DNA of 64,000 nt from UBA12158 sp035562735. Lineage in GTDB: Bacteria > Patescibacteriota > Microgenomatia > UBA12405. The position numbers and the translations under genes are program-made. Positions 50,900-59,007 of the stretch are shown one piece after another; position 1 is the first letter of the stretch, and the number at the start of each line of letters is the position of its first letter. Under the pieces are notes generated by a model that did no database searches, was not told the DNA's origin, and saw nothing but the letters and a program-made list of their open reading frames with translations. The stretch spans positions 47,912 through 111,911 of the forward strand of contig DATMWB010000003.1 in assembly GCA_035562735.1 (NCBI GenBank). The letters run 5' to 3'.

Positions 50900-51355
50900 A
50901 TGTATCAAGACAAAGAAACTAAAATAATAAGTGAATTTACCGACAAGGTTGTTGAAGTTAAACGCGTTTCCAAAAAGACAAAGGGAGGCAATCAAGTCTC
51001 TTTTACAGCCTTAGTTGTTACCGGTGACAAGAAAAATCGAGTCGGAGTTGGACATGGTCGTGCAAAAAGTGTTGCTGATGCTATCCAAAAAGCCATAAAT
51101 CGTGCCCGAAAGACACTAATCGAAGTAAACATTGTCAATGGTACTATTCCAGCCTCAGTCAAATTAAAATTCAAAGGCGCTGTTGTGTTAATTCGTCCCG
51201 GAAAACAGGGAAGTGGTCTTATTGCTGGAGGCCCCGTTCGTTCAGTTGTCGAACTTGCCGGTATCAAAGATATTGTCAGTAAAATAATTGGCTCAAAAAA
51301 CAAATCAATAAATGTTTGGGCAACACTCAAAGCTTTAGAAATTCTTAAAAAATAA
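50900..51355 (+). CDS. rpsE: Ribosomal protein S5
   Basis: The 151-residue protein has RVSKKTKGGNQVSFTALVV and GHGRAKSVADAIQKA, the family motifs. It is followed after 1 nt by rplO; rpmD (L30), which most bacteria have between them, is absent, as known for candidate-phyla bacteria. Confidence 0.97.
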   Translation: MYQDKETKIISEFTDKVVEVKRVSKKTKGGNQVSFTALVVTGDKKNRVGVGHGRAKSVADAIQKAINRARKTLIEVNIVNGTIPASVKLKFKGAVVLIRPGKQGSGLIAGGPVRSVVELAGIKDIVSKIIGSKNKSINVWATLKALEILKK

Positions 51356-51356
51356 T

Positions 51357-51812
51357 ATGGATATCTTGTCAAACTTACAAAAAACTGTTGCCAAAACCGC
51401 CAAGCGAGTAGGTCGAGGTATTGGATCTGGAGTCGGTGGTCACACTACTGGCCGTGGTGCCAAAGGTGACAATGTTCGTGGTCATGGTAAATTGACTTTT
51501 GATGGAACTAAGATTAAAAAATCATGGTTAAAGAGATTACCTTTTCTTAGGGGAAAACATCGATTACTACCAAAGGATGATACTTATATAATTTCTCTAT
51601 CCCAAATTTCTACATGGTTTAAAAGTGGGGACATGGTTGACAAAAAATCGATTTTTGAAAAAATAAGTCGCACTACAGTACGAGATTTAACCAAAAAAGT
51701 TAAAATTCTTTCCACTGGGGAATTAGACAAAAAATTAACCTTCAAGGGAATTGAACTTTCTAAAAAAACAGTCGCAAAAATCGTTGCTTCTGGTGGTAAG
51801 ATAGAGTCATGA
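51357..51812 (+). CDS. rplO: Ribosomal protein L15
   Basis: The 151-residue protein has KRVGRGIGSGVGGHTTGRG and the C-terminal ELSKKTVAKIVASGGKIE. Length is normal. Its stop overlaps the secY start by 4 bp (ATGA). Confidence 0.96.
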   Translation: MDILSNLQKTVAKTAKRVGRGIGSGVGGHTTGRGAKGDNVRGHGKLTFDGTKIKKSWLKRLPFLRGKHRLLPKDDTYIISLSQISTWFKSGDMVDKKSIFEKISRTTVRDLTKKVKILSTGELDKKLTFKGIELSKKTVAKIVASGGKIES

Positions 51813-53089
51813 ATTACCTCTCAAAATCTTTATCTCTCTATTTTGAAGGTCTAAAGACACCACTGCTTCGTAAAAAGATTTTTATAACTCTTGGAATTTT
51901 AGTATTTTTCCGCCTAATCGCTCATATCCCAGTACCAGGTGTCAATTTATCTCTTCTAAAATCATTTTTTGCTCAAAATCAATTTTTATCGTTACTAGAT
52001 ATATTTTCTGGTGGAACATTAGCCAATTTTTCAATAGCCGCTTTAGGCCTAAATCCCTATATCAATGCTTCTATCATGCTTCAGCTGTTTGGTTTTGTTA
52101 TTCCCGAATTAAAAGAATTACAAAAAGAAGGGGAATATGGTCGTGCCAAAATAAATCAGTACACTAGAATTCTCACTATCCCCCTCTCAATTTTTCAGGC
52201 TTTAGCTATGTATGGTATTTTAAATTCCCAAAATATAATTGGCCAACAATCAATTTTAACTATTATTGCTCTTGTCCTCTCCATGGTTACCGGTACAATG
52301 ATTATGATATTTCTTGGTGAGCTAATAAACGAATTTGGAATTGGCAATGGAATTTCGGTTATGATTTTTGCAGGTATTATTTCCCGCCTTCCCATCGCCG
52401 CTGTCCAATCACTTAGTCTAGCCGATTTTTCTAACCCCCAAACTCTCTTTAACTTAATCTTATTTTTGGCCTTAGCTTTTGCCATTGTATTTGCTGTGGT
52501 TACGATAGAAGAAGCTGTCTTTAGAATTCCAATTTCCTATGCAAAAAGAGCTCAAACCACCTATCTTCCCATAAAGGTAAATGTAGCCGGAGTCATGCCA
52601 ATAATTTTTGCAGTTTCTCTTGTTTCTATGCCTTCTTTGTTGGGACAATCTCTTAGTCGAGTCAGTAATCCAGCCATTGCCAATTTTGCTAGACATCTCT
52701 CAGACGCTTTTAGTAGTACAAGTGCCACTTATTTAATATTTTATTTTCTTTTAGTTATTGGTTTCACGATATTTTATTCAACTGTCGTCTTTAAACCCAA
52801 AGATGTTGCCGAAGAACTTAGAAAATCAGGCGGTTTTATTCCCGGTATTCGACCAGGGATTGCCACCGAAAAAAGACTCCAATACTTACTCTATCGCGTT
52901 GTTTTTATCGGTGCAGTTTTCTTAGCTCTTATTGCGGTTGTCCCTTCTTTAGTCCAAAACATCACTGGCATCACTTCACTAACAATTGGTGGAACTTCAG
53001 TCCTCATTGTCGTCTCCGTTATTCTAGAACTCAATCGTAAAATAGAAAATGTTGTTCAAATGTATAATTACGATAAACTAACTTATTAA
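51809..53089 (+). CDS. secY: Protein translocase subunit SecY
   Basis: The 426-residue membrane protein forms the protein-conducting channel. About ten hydrophobic helices are visible, with the plug region (SGGTLANFSIAALGLNPYI) and the cytoplasmic loops that bind SecA and ribosomes (RIPISYAKR, EELRKSGGFIPGIRPG). Length matches E. coli SecY (443). Its place between rplO and adk is standard. Confidence 0.98.
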   Translation: MNYLSKSLSLYFEGLKTPLLRKKIFITLGILVFFRLIAHIPVPGVNLSLLKSFFAQNQFLSLLDIFSGGTLANFSIAALGLNPYINASIMLQLFGFVIPELKELQKEGEYGRAKINQYTRILTIPLSIFQALAMYGILNSQNIIGQQSILTIIALVLSMVTGTMIMIFLGELINEFGIGNGISVMIFAGIISRLPIAAVQSLSLADFSNPQTLFNLILFLALAFAIVFAVVTIEEAVFRIPISYAKRAQTTYLPIKVNVAGVMPIIFAVSLVSMPSLLGQSLSRVSNPAIANFARHLSDAFSSTSATYLIFYFLLVIGFTIFYSTVVFKPKDVAEELRKSGGFIPGIRPGIATEKRLQYLLYRVVFIGAVFLALIAVVPSLVQNITGITSLTIGGTSVLIVVSVILELNRKIENVVQMYNYDKLTY

Positions 53090-53091
53090 AA

Positions 53092-53682
53092 ATGTCATTA
53101 AATCTTTTTATAATCGGTCCAAGTGGTTGTGGTAAATCGACCCAAGCCAAGCTCATTGCAAAAAAATACAATCTCACCCATCTTTCAACCGGCCAACTTC
53201 TTCGAGACGAAATAGCAAATAAAACAGGCTTTGGTGTTGAAGCAAAAACATATATTGATCAAGGAAAATTAGTTCCCGATGATTTAGTTTTTGACGTTCT
53301 AGTAGCCAAATTAAAAACAATAGATTATCAAAATTTTATTATTGATGGTTTTCCCCGACTTTTAAATCAAGGTAAAATTGTCGAATATTTTCTTAAAAAA
53401 CAATCAAGACCTTTTTCTCTGCTAATTCATTTGACCGTAAGTCTTGCCGAAATTTCTACTCGCCGAGCCAGACTCGGAGATGAGTTTCAAGATAAAGACA
53501 GGACCGACAATACTCCTGAAGCTATTGCCTCACGTCAACAATTCTACGATGACGGTATTACTCCAATTCGTGAATACTTTGAATCAAAGGGATTATTTTT
53601 TGATGTTGATGGCAACCGGCCAGTCGAACCAGTTTTTACCGATATTGTTAACAAAATCGAAATAATTAAAAACAAATTATAA
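53092..53682 (+). CDS. adk: Adenylate kinase, short-LID form
   Basis: The 196-residue enzyme interconverts AMP, ADP and ATP. The P-loop reads GPSGCGKSTQ where most Adk have GPPGAGKGTQ. HLSTGQLLRDE and IIDGFPRLLNQ are the AMP-binding motifs. The LID is short and has no zinc cysteines; RRARLGDEFQDKDRTDNT carries the arginines. The gene for methionine aminopeptidase, often next, is absent here. Confidence 0.93.
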   Translation: MSLNLFIIGPSGCGKSTQAKLIAKKYNLTHLSTGQLLRDEIANKTGFGVEAKTYIDQGKLVPDDLVFDVLVAKLKTIDYQNFIIDGFPRLLNQGKIVEYFLKKQSRPFSLLIHLTVSLAEISTRRARLGDEFQDKDRTDNTPEAIASRQQFYDDGITPIREYFESKGLFFDVDGNRPVEPVFTDIVNKIEIIKNKL

Positions 53683-53693
53683 ATTTAATCTAA

Positions 53694-53897
53694 ATGAAAG
53701 AACCACAAGTAAAAGCAATTGTCACAGAAGTTCTACCCGACCAACTTTTTCGGGTAAAACTTGAGGACGGTCGTCAAATCGTCTGTTATTTAGCGGGAAA
53801 ATTAAAAATGCACCATATCCGCTGTTTGGCTGGAGATACCGTATCTCTAGTCCTATCTCCCGATGGTAATAAAGGTCGTATAACTTATCGTGGTTAA
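53694..53897 (+). CDS. infA: Translation initiation factor IF-1
   Basis: The 67-residue OB-fold protein has AIVTEVLPDQLFRVKLEDGRQ and YLAGKLKMHHIRCLAGDTV, the IF-1 motifs, where the usual SGKMRKNxIRI is AGKLKMHHIRC. It binds the 30S A-site during initiation. Confidence 0.94.
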   Translation: MKEPQVKAIVTEVLPDQLFRVKLEDGRQIVCYLAGKLKMHHIRCLAGDTVSLVLSPDGNKGRITYRG

Positions 53898-53923
53898 TCC
53901 CCAAAAAAAATGTAATTTACTCT

Positions 53924-53952
53924 TTGATATTATTCGAAGTTTAGGTTACAAT
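53924..53952 (+). promoter_or_regulatory. Internal promoter before rpmJ (TTGATA, 17 bp, TACAAT)
   Basis: TTGATA (53924-53929) and TACAAT (53947-53952) are 17 bp apart in the 72-bp gap. Start near 53959 would leave an 11-nt leader for rpmJ-rpsM-rpsK-rpsD-rpoA. Confidence 0.6.
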
Positions 53953-53969
53953 ACCAAAGTCTAAAGTTT

Positions 53970-54083
53970 ATGAAAGTTAAATCAAGCATAAAACTCCGCT
54001 GCAAGAACTGTAAAATCGTCATTCGACGGGGTATTAAACGAGTTATTTGTTCTACCAAAAGACACACCCAAAAACAGGGTTAA
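53970..54083 (+). CDS. rpmJ: Ribosomal protein L36
   Basis: The 37-residue protein reads MKVKSSIKLRCKNCKIVIRR and continues with a Cys and a His. These are the C, C, C, H zinc ligands of the C+ form of L36. It sits between infA and rpsM as in most bacteria. Confidence 0.95.
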   Translation: MKVKSSIKLRCKNCKIVIRRGIKRVICSTKRHTQKQG

Positions 54084-54090
54084 CTTTAAT

Positions 54091-54507
54091 ATGAGAATTT
54101 CCGGAATTGAAATCCCCGACAACGAAAGAGCCCAAATTGCTCTAACTCGTTTTTACGGTATTGGTCCAAAAAATGTTATCGAATTAGCCAAAAAAGCTGG
54201 TATTGAACTTGATACTCGGGTTAAAACCTTTACTCGTGACAACATTAGCAATCTAATGAAAGCTTTGGAAGAGTTCCAAACAGAAGGTGACCTAAAAAGA
54301 GAAATTCGTGAAAATATTGATCGTTTAAAAGCAATTAAATGTTACCGTGGTATTCGCCATATTGTTTCTCTCCCTGTACGTGGTCAAAGGACAAAATCTA
54401 ATTCCCGTACACGCAAGGGTAAAAAGAAAACAGTTGGTTCTCTTACCAAGGAAGCTTGGGCAAAAATTGAAACCCAGCAAAAAGCTGCTTCAACCGCAAA
54501 AAAATAA
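54091..54507 (+). CDS. rpsM: Ribosomal protein S13
   Basis: The 138-residue protein has RISGIEIPDNERAQIALTRF and the C-terminal RGIRHIVSLPVRGQRTKSNS. A basic tail extends it slightly. It bridges the 30S head to the 50S subunit. Confidence 0.97.
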   Translation: MRISGIEIPDNERAQIALTRFYGIGPKNVIELAKKAGIELDTRVKTFTRDNISNLMKALEEFQTEGDLKREIRENIDRLKAIKCYRGIRHIVSLPVRGQRTKSNSRTRKGKKKTVGSLTKEAWAKIETQQKAASTAKK

Positions 54508-54513
54508 AATCAT

Positions 54514-54939
54514 ATGGCTAAATCAACCAAAACTGAATCATCTTCACAAAAAGTCAAAGCACCTTCAGTTCGAAAGAAAGTTATCAAAAGTATTTCTGAA
54601 GGTAGACTTTATATTCAATCCACCTTCAACAACACCATTGTCACAGTTACTGATGCCAATGGAAATGCTCTTGCTTGGTCTTCCTCAGGTCAGTGTGGTT
54701 TCAAGGGTTCGAGGAAATCAACTCCTTTCGCCGCTACCACTGCCATCGAAAAAGCTCTTGATGGTGTCAAACAGTATGGTATTAAAAAATTAGCAGTTTA
54801 CTTAAAAGGTCCAGGTACAGGCCGAGACGCCGCACTCCGATTCTTGCGTACAAAGCGAGATTTTGAAGTTGACGTAATTGCCGATGTTACCCCAGTTCCA
54901 CACAACGGCCCCCGACCTCCCAAGGCCCGCCGAGTTTAA
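54514..54939 (+). CDS. rpsK: Ribosomal protein S11
   Basis: The 141-residue protein has a polar Lys/Ser N-terminal extension, then IQSTFNNTIVTVTDANGNAL and the C-terminal PVPHNGPRPPKARRV. It lies on the platform of the 30S subunit. Confidence 0.97.
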   Translation: MAKSTKTESSSQKVKAPSVRKKVIKSISEGRLYIQSTFNNTIVTVTDANGNALAWSSSGQCGFKGSRKSTPFAATTAIEKALDGVKQYGIKKLAVYLKGPGTGRDAALRFLRTKRDFEVDVIADVTPVPHNGPRPPKARRV

Positions 54940-54950
54940 TCTAAACCAAT

Positions 54951-55580
54951 ATGAGAACTACACTAGATACCAAATGTCGTCTTTGTCGAGCAGAGGGCGT
55001 TAAGCTCTACCTAAAAGGTGCTCGTTGTTTTTCACCAAAATGCCCACTAGAAAAAAAAGGCGCTATTAAGCCTGGTATGCACGGTTTGAAAAGAGGTAAA
55101 AAACCCACTGATTACGGAATTCAACTTCGTGCCAAACAAAAAGCCAAGAGAATTTACGGAGTTATGGAAACTCAGTTCAAAAATTATTACAACGCCGCCA
55201 AAAAGCTAAAAGGTTTAGTTGGTGACAATTTAATGATTCTTTTAGAAAGAAGACTCGACAATGTTGTTTATAATGCTGGTTTGTGTTTATCAAGAAGTCA
55301 TGCAAAGGAGTTAATCAGTCATAAACAAATTCTTGTAAATGATGCTGTCCTCAACATCTCCTCTTATCAAGTTAATGTTGGTGATGTAATTACCTTAAAA
55401 TCAAAGATAGTTGAAAAGTCTGGCGATACTTTTAAATATGCCGACAAAGACTTCAAATCCCCAGAATGGATTGATCTCAACAAATCAAAAAATTCTGCTA
55501 AAATACTTGCTCTTCCCATTATCGATCAAAATCAAAACGGGATCGATGTTAATTTAATCATTGAATATTATTCAAGATAA
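54951..55580 (+). CDS. rpsD: Ribosomal protein S4
   Basis: The 209-residue protein has an N-terminal CRLCRAEG...CFSPKCPLEKK zinc-type cysteine set, and the S4 RNA-binding domain (LERRLDNVVYNAGLCLSRSHA). It nucleates 30S assembly. The stop precedes an AAAAAGGAGA sequence used by rpoA. Confidence 0.97.
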   Translation: MRTTLDTKCRLCRAEGVKLYLKGARCFSPKCPLEKKGAIKPGMHGLKRGKKPTDYGIQLRAKQKAKRIYGVMETQFKNYYNAAKKLKGLVGDNLMILLERRLDNVVYNAGLCLSRSHAKELISHKQILVNDAVLNISSYQVNVGDVITLKSKIVEKSGDTFKYADKDFKSPEWIDLNKSKNSAKILALPIIDQNQNGIDVNLIIEYYSR

Positions 55581-55596
55581 CAAAAAGGAGACACTC

Positions 55597-56517
55597 ATGA
55601 TCGACACCAGCCGATTTCATATCAAAACCATTAAACAAAATGCCAATTATGGCAAATTTGAATTAAGTCCTCTTGTTGGTGGATTAGGCCACACTTTAGG
55701 AAATAGTCTTCGACGTATTTTATTAATCACTATTCCAGGTGCTGCCATTACCCGTATCAAAATAGATGGAGCCACCCATCTTTTTACCACCCTAAACGGT
55801 GTTAAAGAAGATTTAGTTGAAGTTTCTTTAAATCTTAAAAAAGTAAAGTTTACCTACACCAAGGAAGAACCCATTACTCTCGTTTTAGATAAAAAAGGTA
55901 AAGGTGTCGTTACTGCTGGAGATATTGCCGACAATACTGTTTGTAAAGTAGCCAATCCTGATCAAGTTATTGCTACCCTTACTGATGACAAAGCCCATCT
56001 AAAAATTGAAATAACTGTTGAACGTGGTGTTGGTTATACTCTGGCTCGTGAACAAAAAACCGATATCGTTGGCGAAATAATTCTAGATGCAACTTTTACC
56101 TCTGTTTTAAAAGCTAATTACACTGTTGAACCAACCCGTCTTGGTAAAAAGAGTAATTATGACAAATTAACCATGGAAATTTGGACCGACGGTTCTATTG
56201 AACCTATGGCCGCACTTCAAGCTGCAACCAAAGATTTAATCAATGCCCTTAGCCAAATTGTTGATACTCGTGAATTCGACGACGAGGTCATAACTTTAGA
56301 TTCAATGCCTATCAACCAAATGGCAGAAATCAGTGTTGAAGAAATTGAATTACCTCTTCGAGTTACCAATGCTCTTAAAAAAGCAGGTTATCCTACTATT
56401 GACGCCCTAGTCAAAGCTGGTCGTCCTGATGTTAGCAAGGCAAAAAATGTTGGCGAAAAATCATTAAAAATTATTGATGCTTGGCTTCGAGAAAAAGGCT
56501 TTTCTTGGAACAAATAA
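55597..56517 (+). CDS. rpoA: RNA polymerase alpha subunit
   Basis: The 306-residue protein has the N-terminal dimerisation domain (GHTLGNSLRRILLITIPGAA) and the C-terminal domain (ISVEEIELPLRVTNALKKAG) that contacts activators and UP elements. An in-frame ATG at 55561 lies within rpsD; ATG 55597 follows AAGGAG (55585-55590) by 6 nt and matches the family start. Confidence 0.97.
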   Translation: MIDTSRFHIKTIKQNANYGKFELSPLVGGLGHTLGNSLRRILLITIPGAAITRIKIDGATHLFTTLNGVKEDLVEVSLNLKKVKFTYTKEEPITLVLDKKGKGVVTAGDIADNTVCKVANPDQVIATLTDDKAHLKIEITVERGVGYTLAREQKTDIVGEIILDATFTSVLKANYTVEPTRLGKKSNYDKLTMEIWTDGSIEPMAALQAATKDLINALSQIVDTREFDDEVITLDSMPINQMAEISVEEIELPLRVTNALKKAGYPTIDALVKAGRPDVSKAKNVGEKSLKIIDAWLREKGFSWNK

Positions 56518-56520
56518 AGT

Positions 56521-57033
56521 ATGAGACATCGAATATCTGGTCGACAATTAGGACGTAATATCAACGAACGCCAATCTCTCTATCGTTCTCAGTTGCGCAG
56601 TCTTTTCACTTATGGTTTTATCAAAACCACCACCGCCAAAGCAAAATCTATAATGCCTTTGGCAGAAAAAATTGCTGCCGCTGCAGTAAAAGCAGATCTA
56701 AACTCTCGTCGCTATATTTTTACCTTCTTTCAAGATAGAAATGTTGTCAACAATATTGTCACCGCATTTTCAACCACTTTTTCTGGTCAAACCCAAAATT
56801 TTACCCAGATGAACAACGTCAAGTTTCGACAAGGTGATAATGCCTTGATTGTCAAACTAAGTTTTATCAAAGAAATAAACACCTTACCCAAGGAGATTTC
56901 CAAGCAAGATAAAAAAGCTGCTTCAGACAAAATAAAAACCTCCTTTGGTGGTAAAAAAGTTGCTGTAAAAAAGGAGACTGTAAAAAAAGAAGTTACTAAA
57001 AAAGTCGTTAAAAAAGGGGAAACTAAAAAATGA
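56521..57033 (+). CDS. rplQ: Ribosomal protein L17 with long Lys-rich C-terminal tail
   Basis: The 170-residue protein has the L17 core (MRHRISGRQLGRNINERQSL, LFTYGFIKTTTAKAKS). Beyond about 120 residues comes a tail of Lys/Val/Glu repeats (KKETVKKEVTKKVVKKG). KKEVTKK is shared with the L22 extension. It overlaps rplM by 4 bp. Confidence 0.96.
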   Translation: MRHRISGRQLGRNINERQSLYRSQLRSLFTYGFIKTTTAKAKSIMPLAEKIAAAAVKADLNSRRYIFTFFQDRNVVNNIVTAFSTTFSGQTQNFTQMNNVKFRQGDNALIVKLSFIKEINTLPKEISKQDKKAASDKIKTSFGGKKVAVKKETVKKEVTKKVVKKGETKK

Positions 57034-57452
57034 AATCAAAAACCACTGTTTTAAAAGGAAGTAATCCAGTCCGTTCCTGGGTTTTAGTTGACTTGTCAGG
57101 TAAAACATTGGGACGTGCCGCCACAGAAATTGCTGCGGTACTCATGGGAAAAAACAAAGCCACTTTTTCATATCATCGAGATGATGGTGATTATGTAGTA
57201 GCTATCAATGCCAAGGATATTGTTGTTACCGGAAAAAAACTAAAGCAAAAAATATATTATCACCATACTGCATTCGCCGGACATTTAAAAGAAATGAGTC
57301 TAAAAGAACTGATGGTCAAGGATCCTCGCAAAGTAATTGAATTTGCTGTTCATGGCATGCTTCCTAAAAATCATCTTCGACCTCTTAGAATGCGCCGTTT
57401 AAAAATTTCTGCAAATGCAGAACACAAATATACCGAAAAATTAGGTAAATAA
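57030..57452 (+). CDS. rplM: Ribosomal protein L13
   Basis: The 140-residue protein has WVLVDLSGKTLGRAATEIA and VHGMLPKNHLRPLRMRRLKI, the family motifs. It is an early assembly protein of the 50S subunit. It overlaps the rplQ stop (ATGA). Confidence 0.97.
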   Translation: MKSKTTVLKGSNPVRSWVLVDLSGKTLGRAATEIAAVLMGKNKATFSYHRDDGDYVVAINAKDIVVTGKKLKQKIYYHHTAFAGHLKEMSLKELMVKDPRKVIEFAVHGMLPKNHLRPLRMRRLKISANAEHKYTEKLGK

Positions 57453-57454
57453 TT

Positions 57455-57871
57455 ATGGCAACTCCAAAAACCACCAAAAAAACCGCCAATACTTATGTTT
57501 ACGCCCTCGGTCGTCGTAAATCTGCTGTTGCTACCATCAAATTATTTTCTGGAAAAGGTGATTCAACCATCAACGCTCGAGAAATTAATAAATACTTCCC
57601 CTTAACTTTTTCTCGTCTCGAGCTACCATTCAAAACAACTGGAACGGAAGGAAAATTTCATTTTTCTGCCAAAATTGTTGGCGGTGGAAGAACCGGTCAA
57701 TTAGCCGCTCTGATTTTAGCCATATCCCGCGCTCTTAAAAAGGGCAATCCTGACATGACCCTCGCTTTAGCTCAAGCAGGACTTTTGACTGTTGACGCTA
57801 GAGTTCGTGAAAGAAGAATGGTTGGTACCGGCGGTAAAGCTCGTAAACAAAAGCAATCTCCAAAGCGTTAA
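57455..57871 (+). CDS. rpsI: Ribosomal protein S9
   Basis: The 138-residue protein has ALGRRKSAVATIKLFSGKG and the C-terminal DARVRERRMVGTGGKARKQKQ, ending SPKR where the final Arg reaches the P-site tRNA in other S9. It ends the ribosomal cluster. Repeats and a terminator follow. Confidence 0.97.
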   Translation: MATPKTTKKTANTYVYALGRRKSAVATIKLFSGKGDSTINAREINKYFPLTFSRLELPFKTTGTEGKFHFSAKIVGGGRTGQLAALILAISRALKKGNPDMTLALAQAGLLTVDARVRERRMVGTGGKARKQKQSPKR

Positions 57872-57878
57872 TATTCTT

Positions 57879-57948
57879 GTCATTGCGACCACCTTCGTCA
57901 TTTTGACTACCTTCGTCATTGCGAGGAGGTACTCCGACGAAGCAATCT
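57879..57948 (+). repeat. Dispersed repeat with partial tandem copies after rpsI
   Basis: GTCATTGCGACCACCTTC, GTCATTTTGACTACCTTC and then a full copy (57914-57948) follow one another. The full copy is identical to 30350-30384. Confidence 0.8.
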
Positions 57949-57961
57949 CTCTTAAAACCTC

Positions 57962-57987
57962 AAACCCGCCTCTCCGGCGGGTTTTTT
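57962..57987 (+). terminator. Intrinsic terminator of the ribosomal cluster
   Basis: CCCGCC (57965-57970) and GGCGGG (57976-57981) pair around TCTCC, followed by six T. Confidence 0.88.
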
Positions 57988-58000
57988 AAATTTTTCATAG

Positions 58001-58006
58001 TAAAAT
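58001..58006 (+). promoter_or_regulatory. -10 element TAAAAT, leaderless uppP start predicted
   Basis: TAAAAT ends 6 nt before the ATG at 58013, just after the preceding terminator. Confidence 0.5.
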
Positions 58007-58012
58007 AAACTC

Positions 58013-58741
58013 ATGTCTTTTATCCAATCTCTTATTCTTTCTATTATTCAGGGTATTACTGAATTTTTACCCGTATCTTCCTCTGGTCATTTAAATTTAT
58101 TTCAACACTTTTTTGGCTTAACTCCTTCATTAGGTTTTGATATTTTTCTTAACACTGCTACCTTATTATCTGTTCTATTCTTTTTTCGCCTTAGAATCAA
58201 GTTCTTTTTTTCTCACTTACCCCAAATTATTGTTGCCTCAATTCCGGCTGCCTTTGTCGGTATATTTTTAAATGACAATGTCGAATCAATATTTTCTAAT
58301 TATTCTCTCTTACCGTTATTTTTTATAATTAATTCATCAATTTTATTAACCACAAAAAGATCAAGGGGTGAAAAATCAGAAATAACCCTACTACAGGCAA
58401 TTATAATCGGTATATCTCAAGCCTTTGCCATACTCCCGGGAGTATCCCGCGCTGGCACTACCATTGCCACTGCTCTTGCCCTTGGTCTTTCACCAGAAAC
58501 TGCCTTTAATTTTTCCTTTTGTCTTTTTATTCCCGCCTCACTTGGAGCCATAGTTCTTGGAGTTACCAATCTCGACTTGACTTCTTATCTAAATATCCAA
58601 TATTTGGCTTCTTTTCTACTTACTTTTATTGTCGGTTTATTTTCCCTAAACATACTCCAAAAAGTCCTAAAAAATCGTCAAATTTGGTTCTTTGGAATAT
58701 ATACTCTATTTTTAGCTCTTCTTTTGCTTTTTCTAACCTAA
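58013..58741 (+). CDS. uppP: Undecaprenyl-diphosphatase UppP (BacA)
   Basis: The 242-residue integral membrane enzyme recycles the lipid carrier for peptidoglycan and other glycans. QGITEFLPVSSSGHL and PGVSRAGTTIATALALG are its two active-site motifs. About seven hydrophobic helices are seen. It is slightly shorter than E. coli UppP (273). Together with MltG it supports a peptidoglycan wall. Confidence 0.95.
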   Translation: MSFIQSLILSIIQGITEFLPVSSSGHLNLFQHFFGLTPSLGFDIFLNTATLLSVLFFFRLRIKFFFSHLPQIIVASIPAAFVGIFLNDNVESIFSNYSLLPLFFIINSSILLTTKRSRGEKSEITLLQAIIIGISQAFAILPGVSRAGTTIATALALGLSPETAFNFSFCLFIPASLGAIVLGVTNLDLTSYLNIQYLASFLLTFIVGLFSLNILQKVLKNRQIWFFGIYTLFLALLLLFLT

Positions 58742-58896
58742 GCTTCTGCTATTGGACCCTTTAGCTTCACTTCGTTAAACTTTTTTATATTTTTTATGGT
58801 TTTTTTAAGCGCCTTATATCGTTTTTCCACGTCACTGGCTTCGGTAAAGATTTCTGATACCACCAACAATTCCTTATCACTATTTTTCTTTGTCAT
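58738..58896 (-). CDS. Small Lys-rich hypothetical protein (52 aa)
   Basis: An ATG at 58896 opens a 52-codon frame ending TAG at 58738-58740, overlapping the uppP end by 4 bp. The product is basic and helical in pattern (SEIFTEASDVEKRYKALKKT). A TATATA sequence ends 6-7 nt before the start, as for other leaderless genes here. No family was recognised, and it may not be translated. Confidence 0.45.
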   Translation of the reverse strand: MTKKNSDKELLVVSEIFTEASDVEKRYKALKKTIKNIKKFNEVKLKGPIAEA

Positions 58897-58977
58897 TTTT
58901 TTATATAAATTTTGGTTTCAGTTTTGAGGAGTTATTTAAAAATAATTTAGATAAAAATTAGTTAAATAATATTCTCT

Positions 58978-59007
58978 CCCCTCCTTTCAAAGGAGGGGCA
59001 GGGGAGG
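58978..59007 (-). repeat. CCCCTCCTTT/AAAGGAGGGG hairpin repeat
   Basis: A 10-bp perfect stem with a 1-nt loop (58978-58998), then CAGGGGAGG. It lies directly behind the stop of the ferredoxin oxidoreductase beta gene and could be its terminator. Confidence 0.6.
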
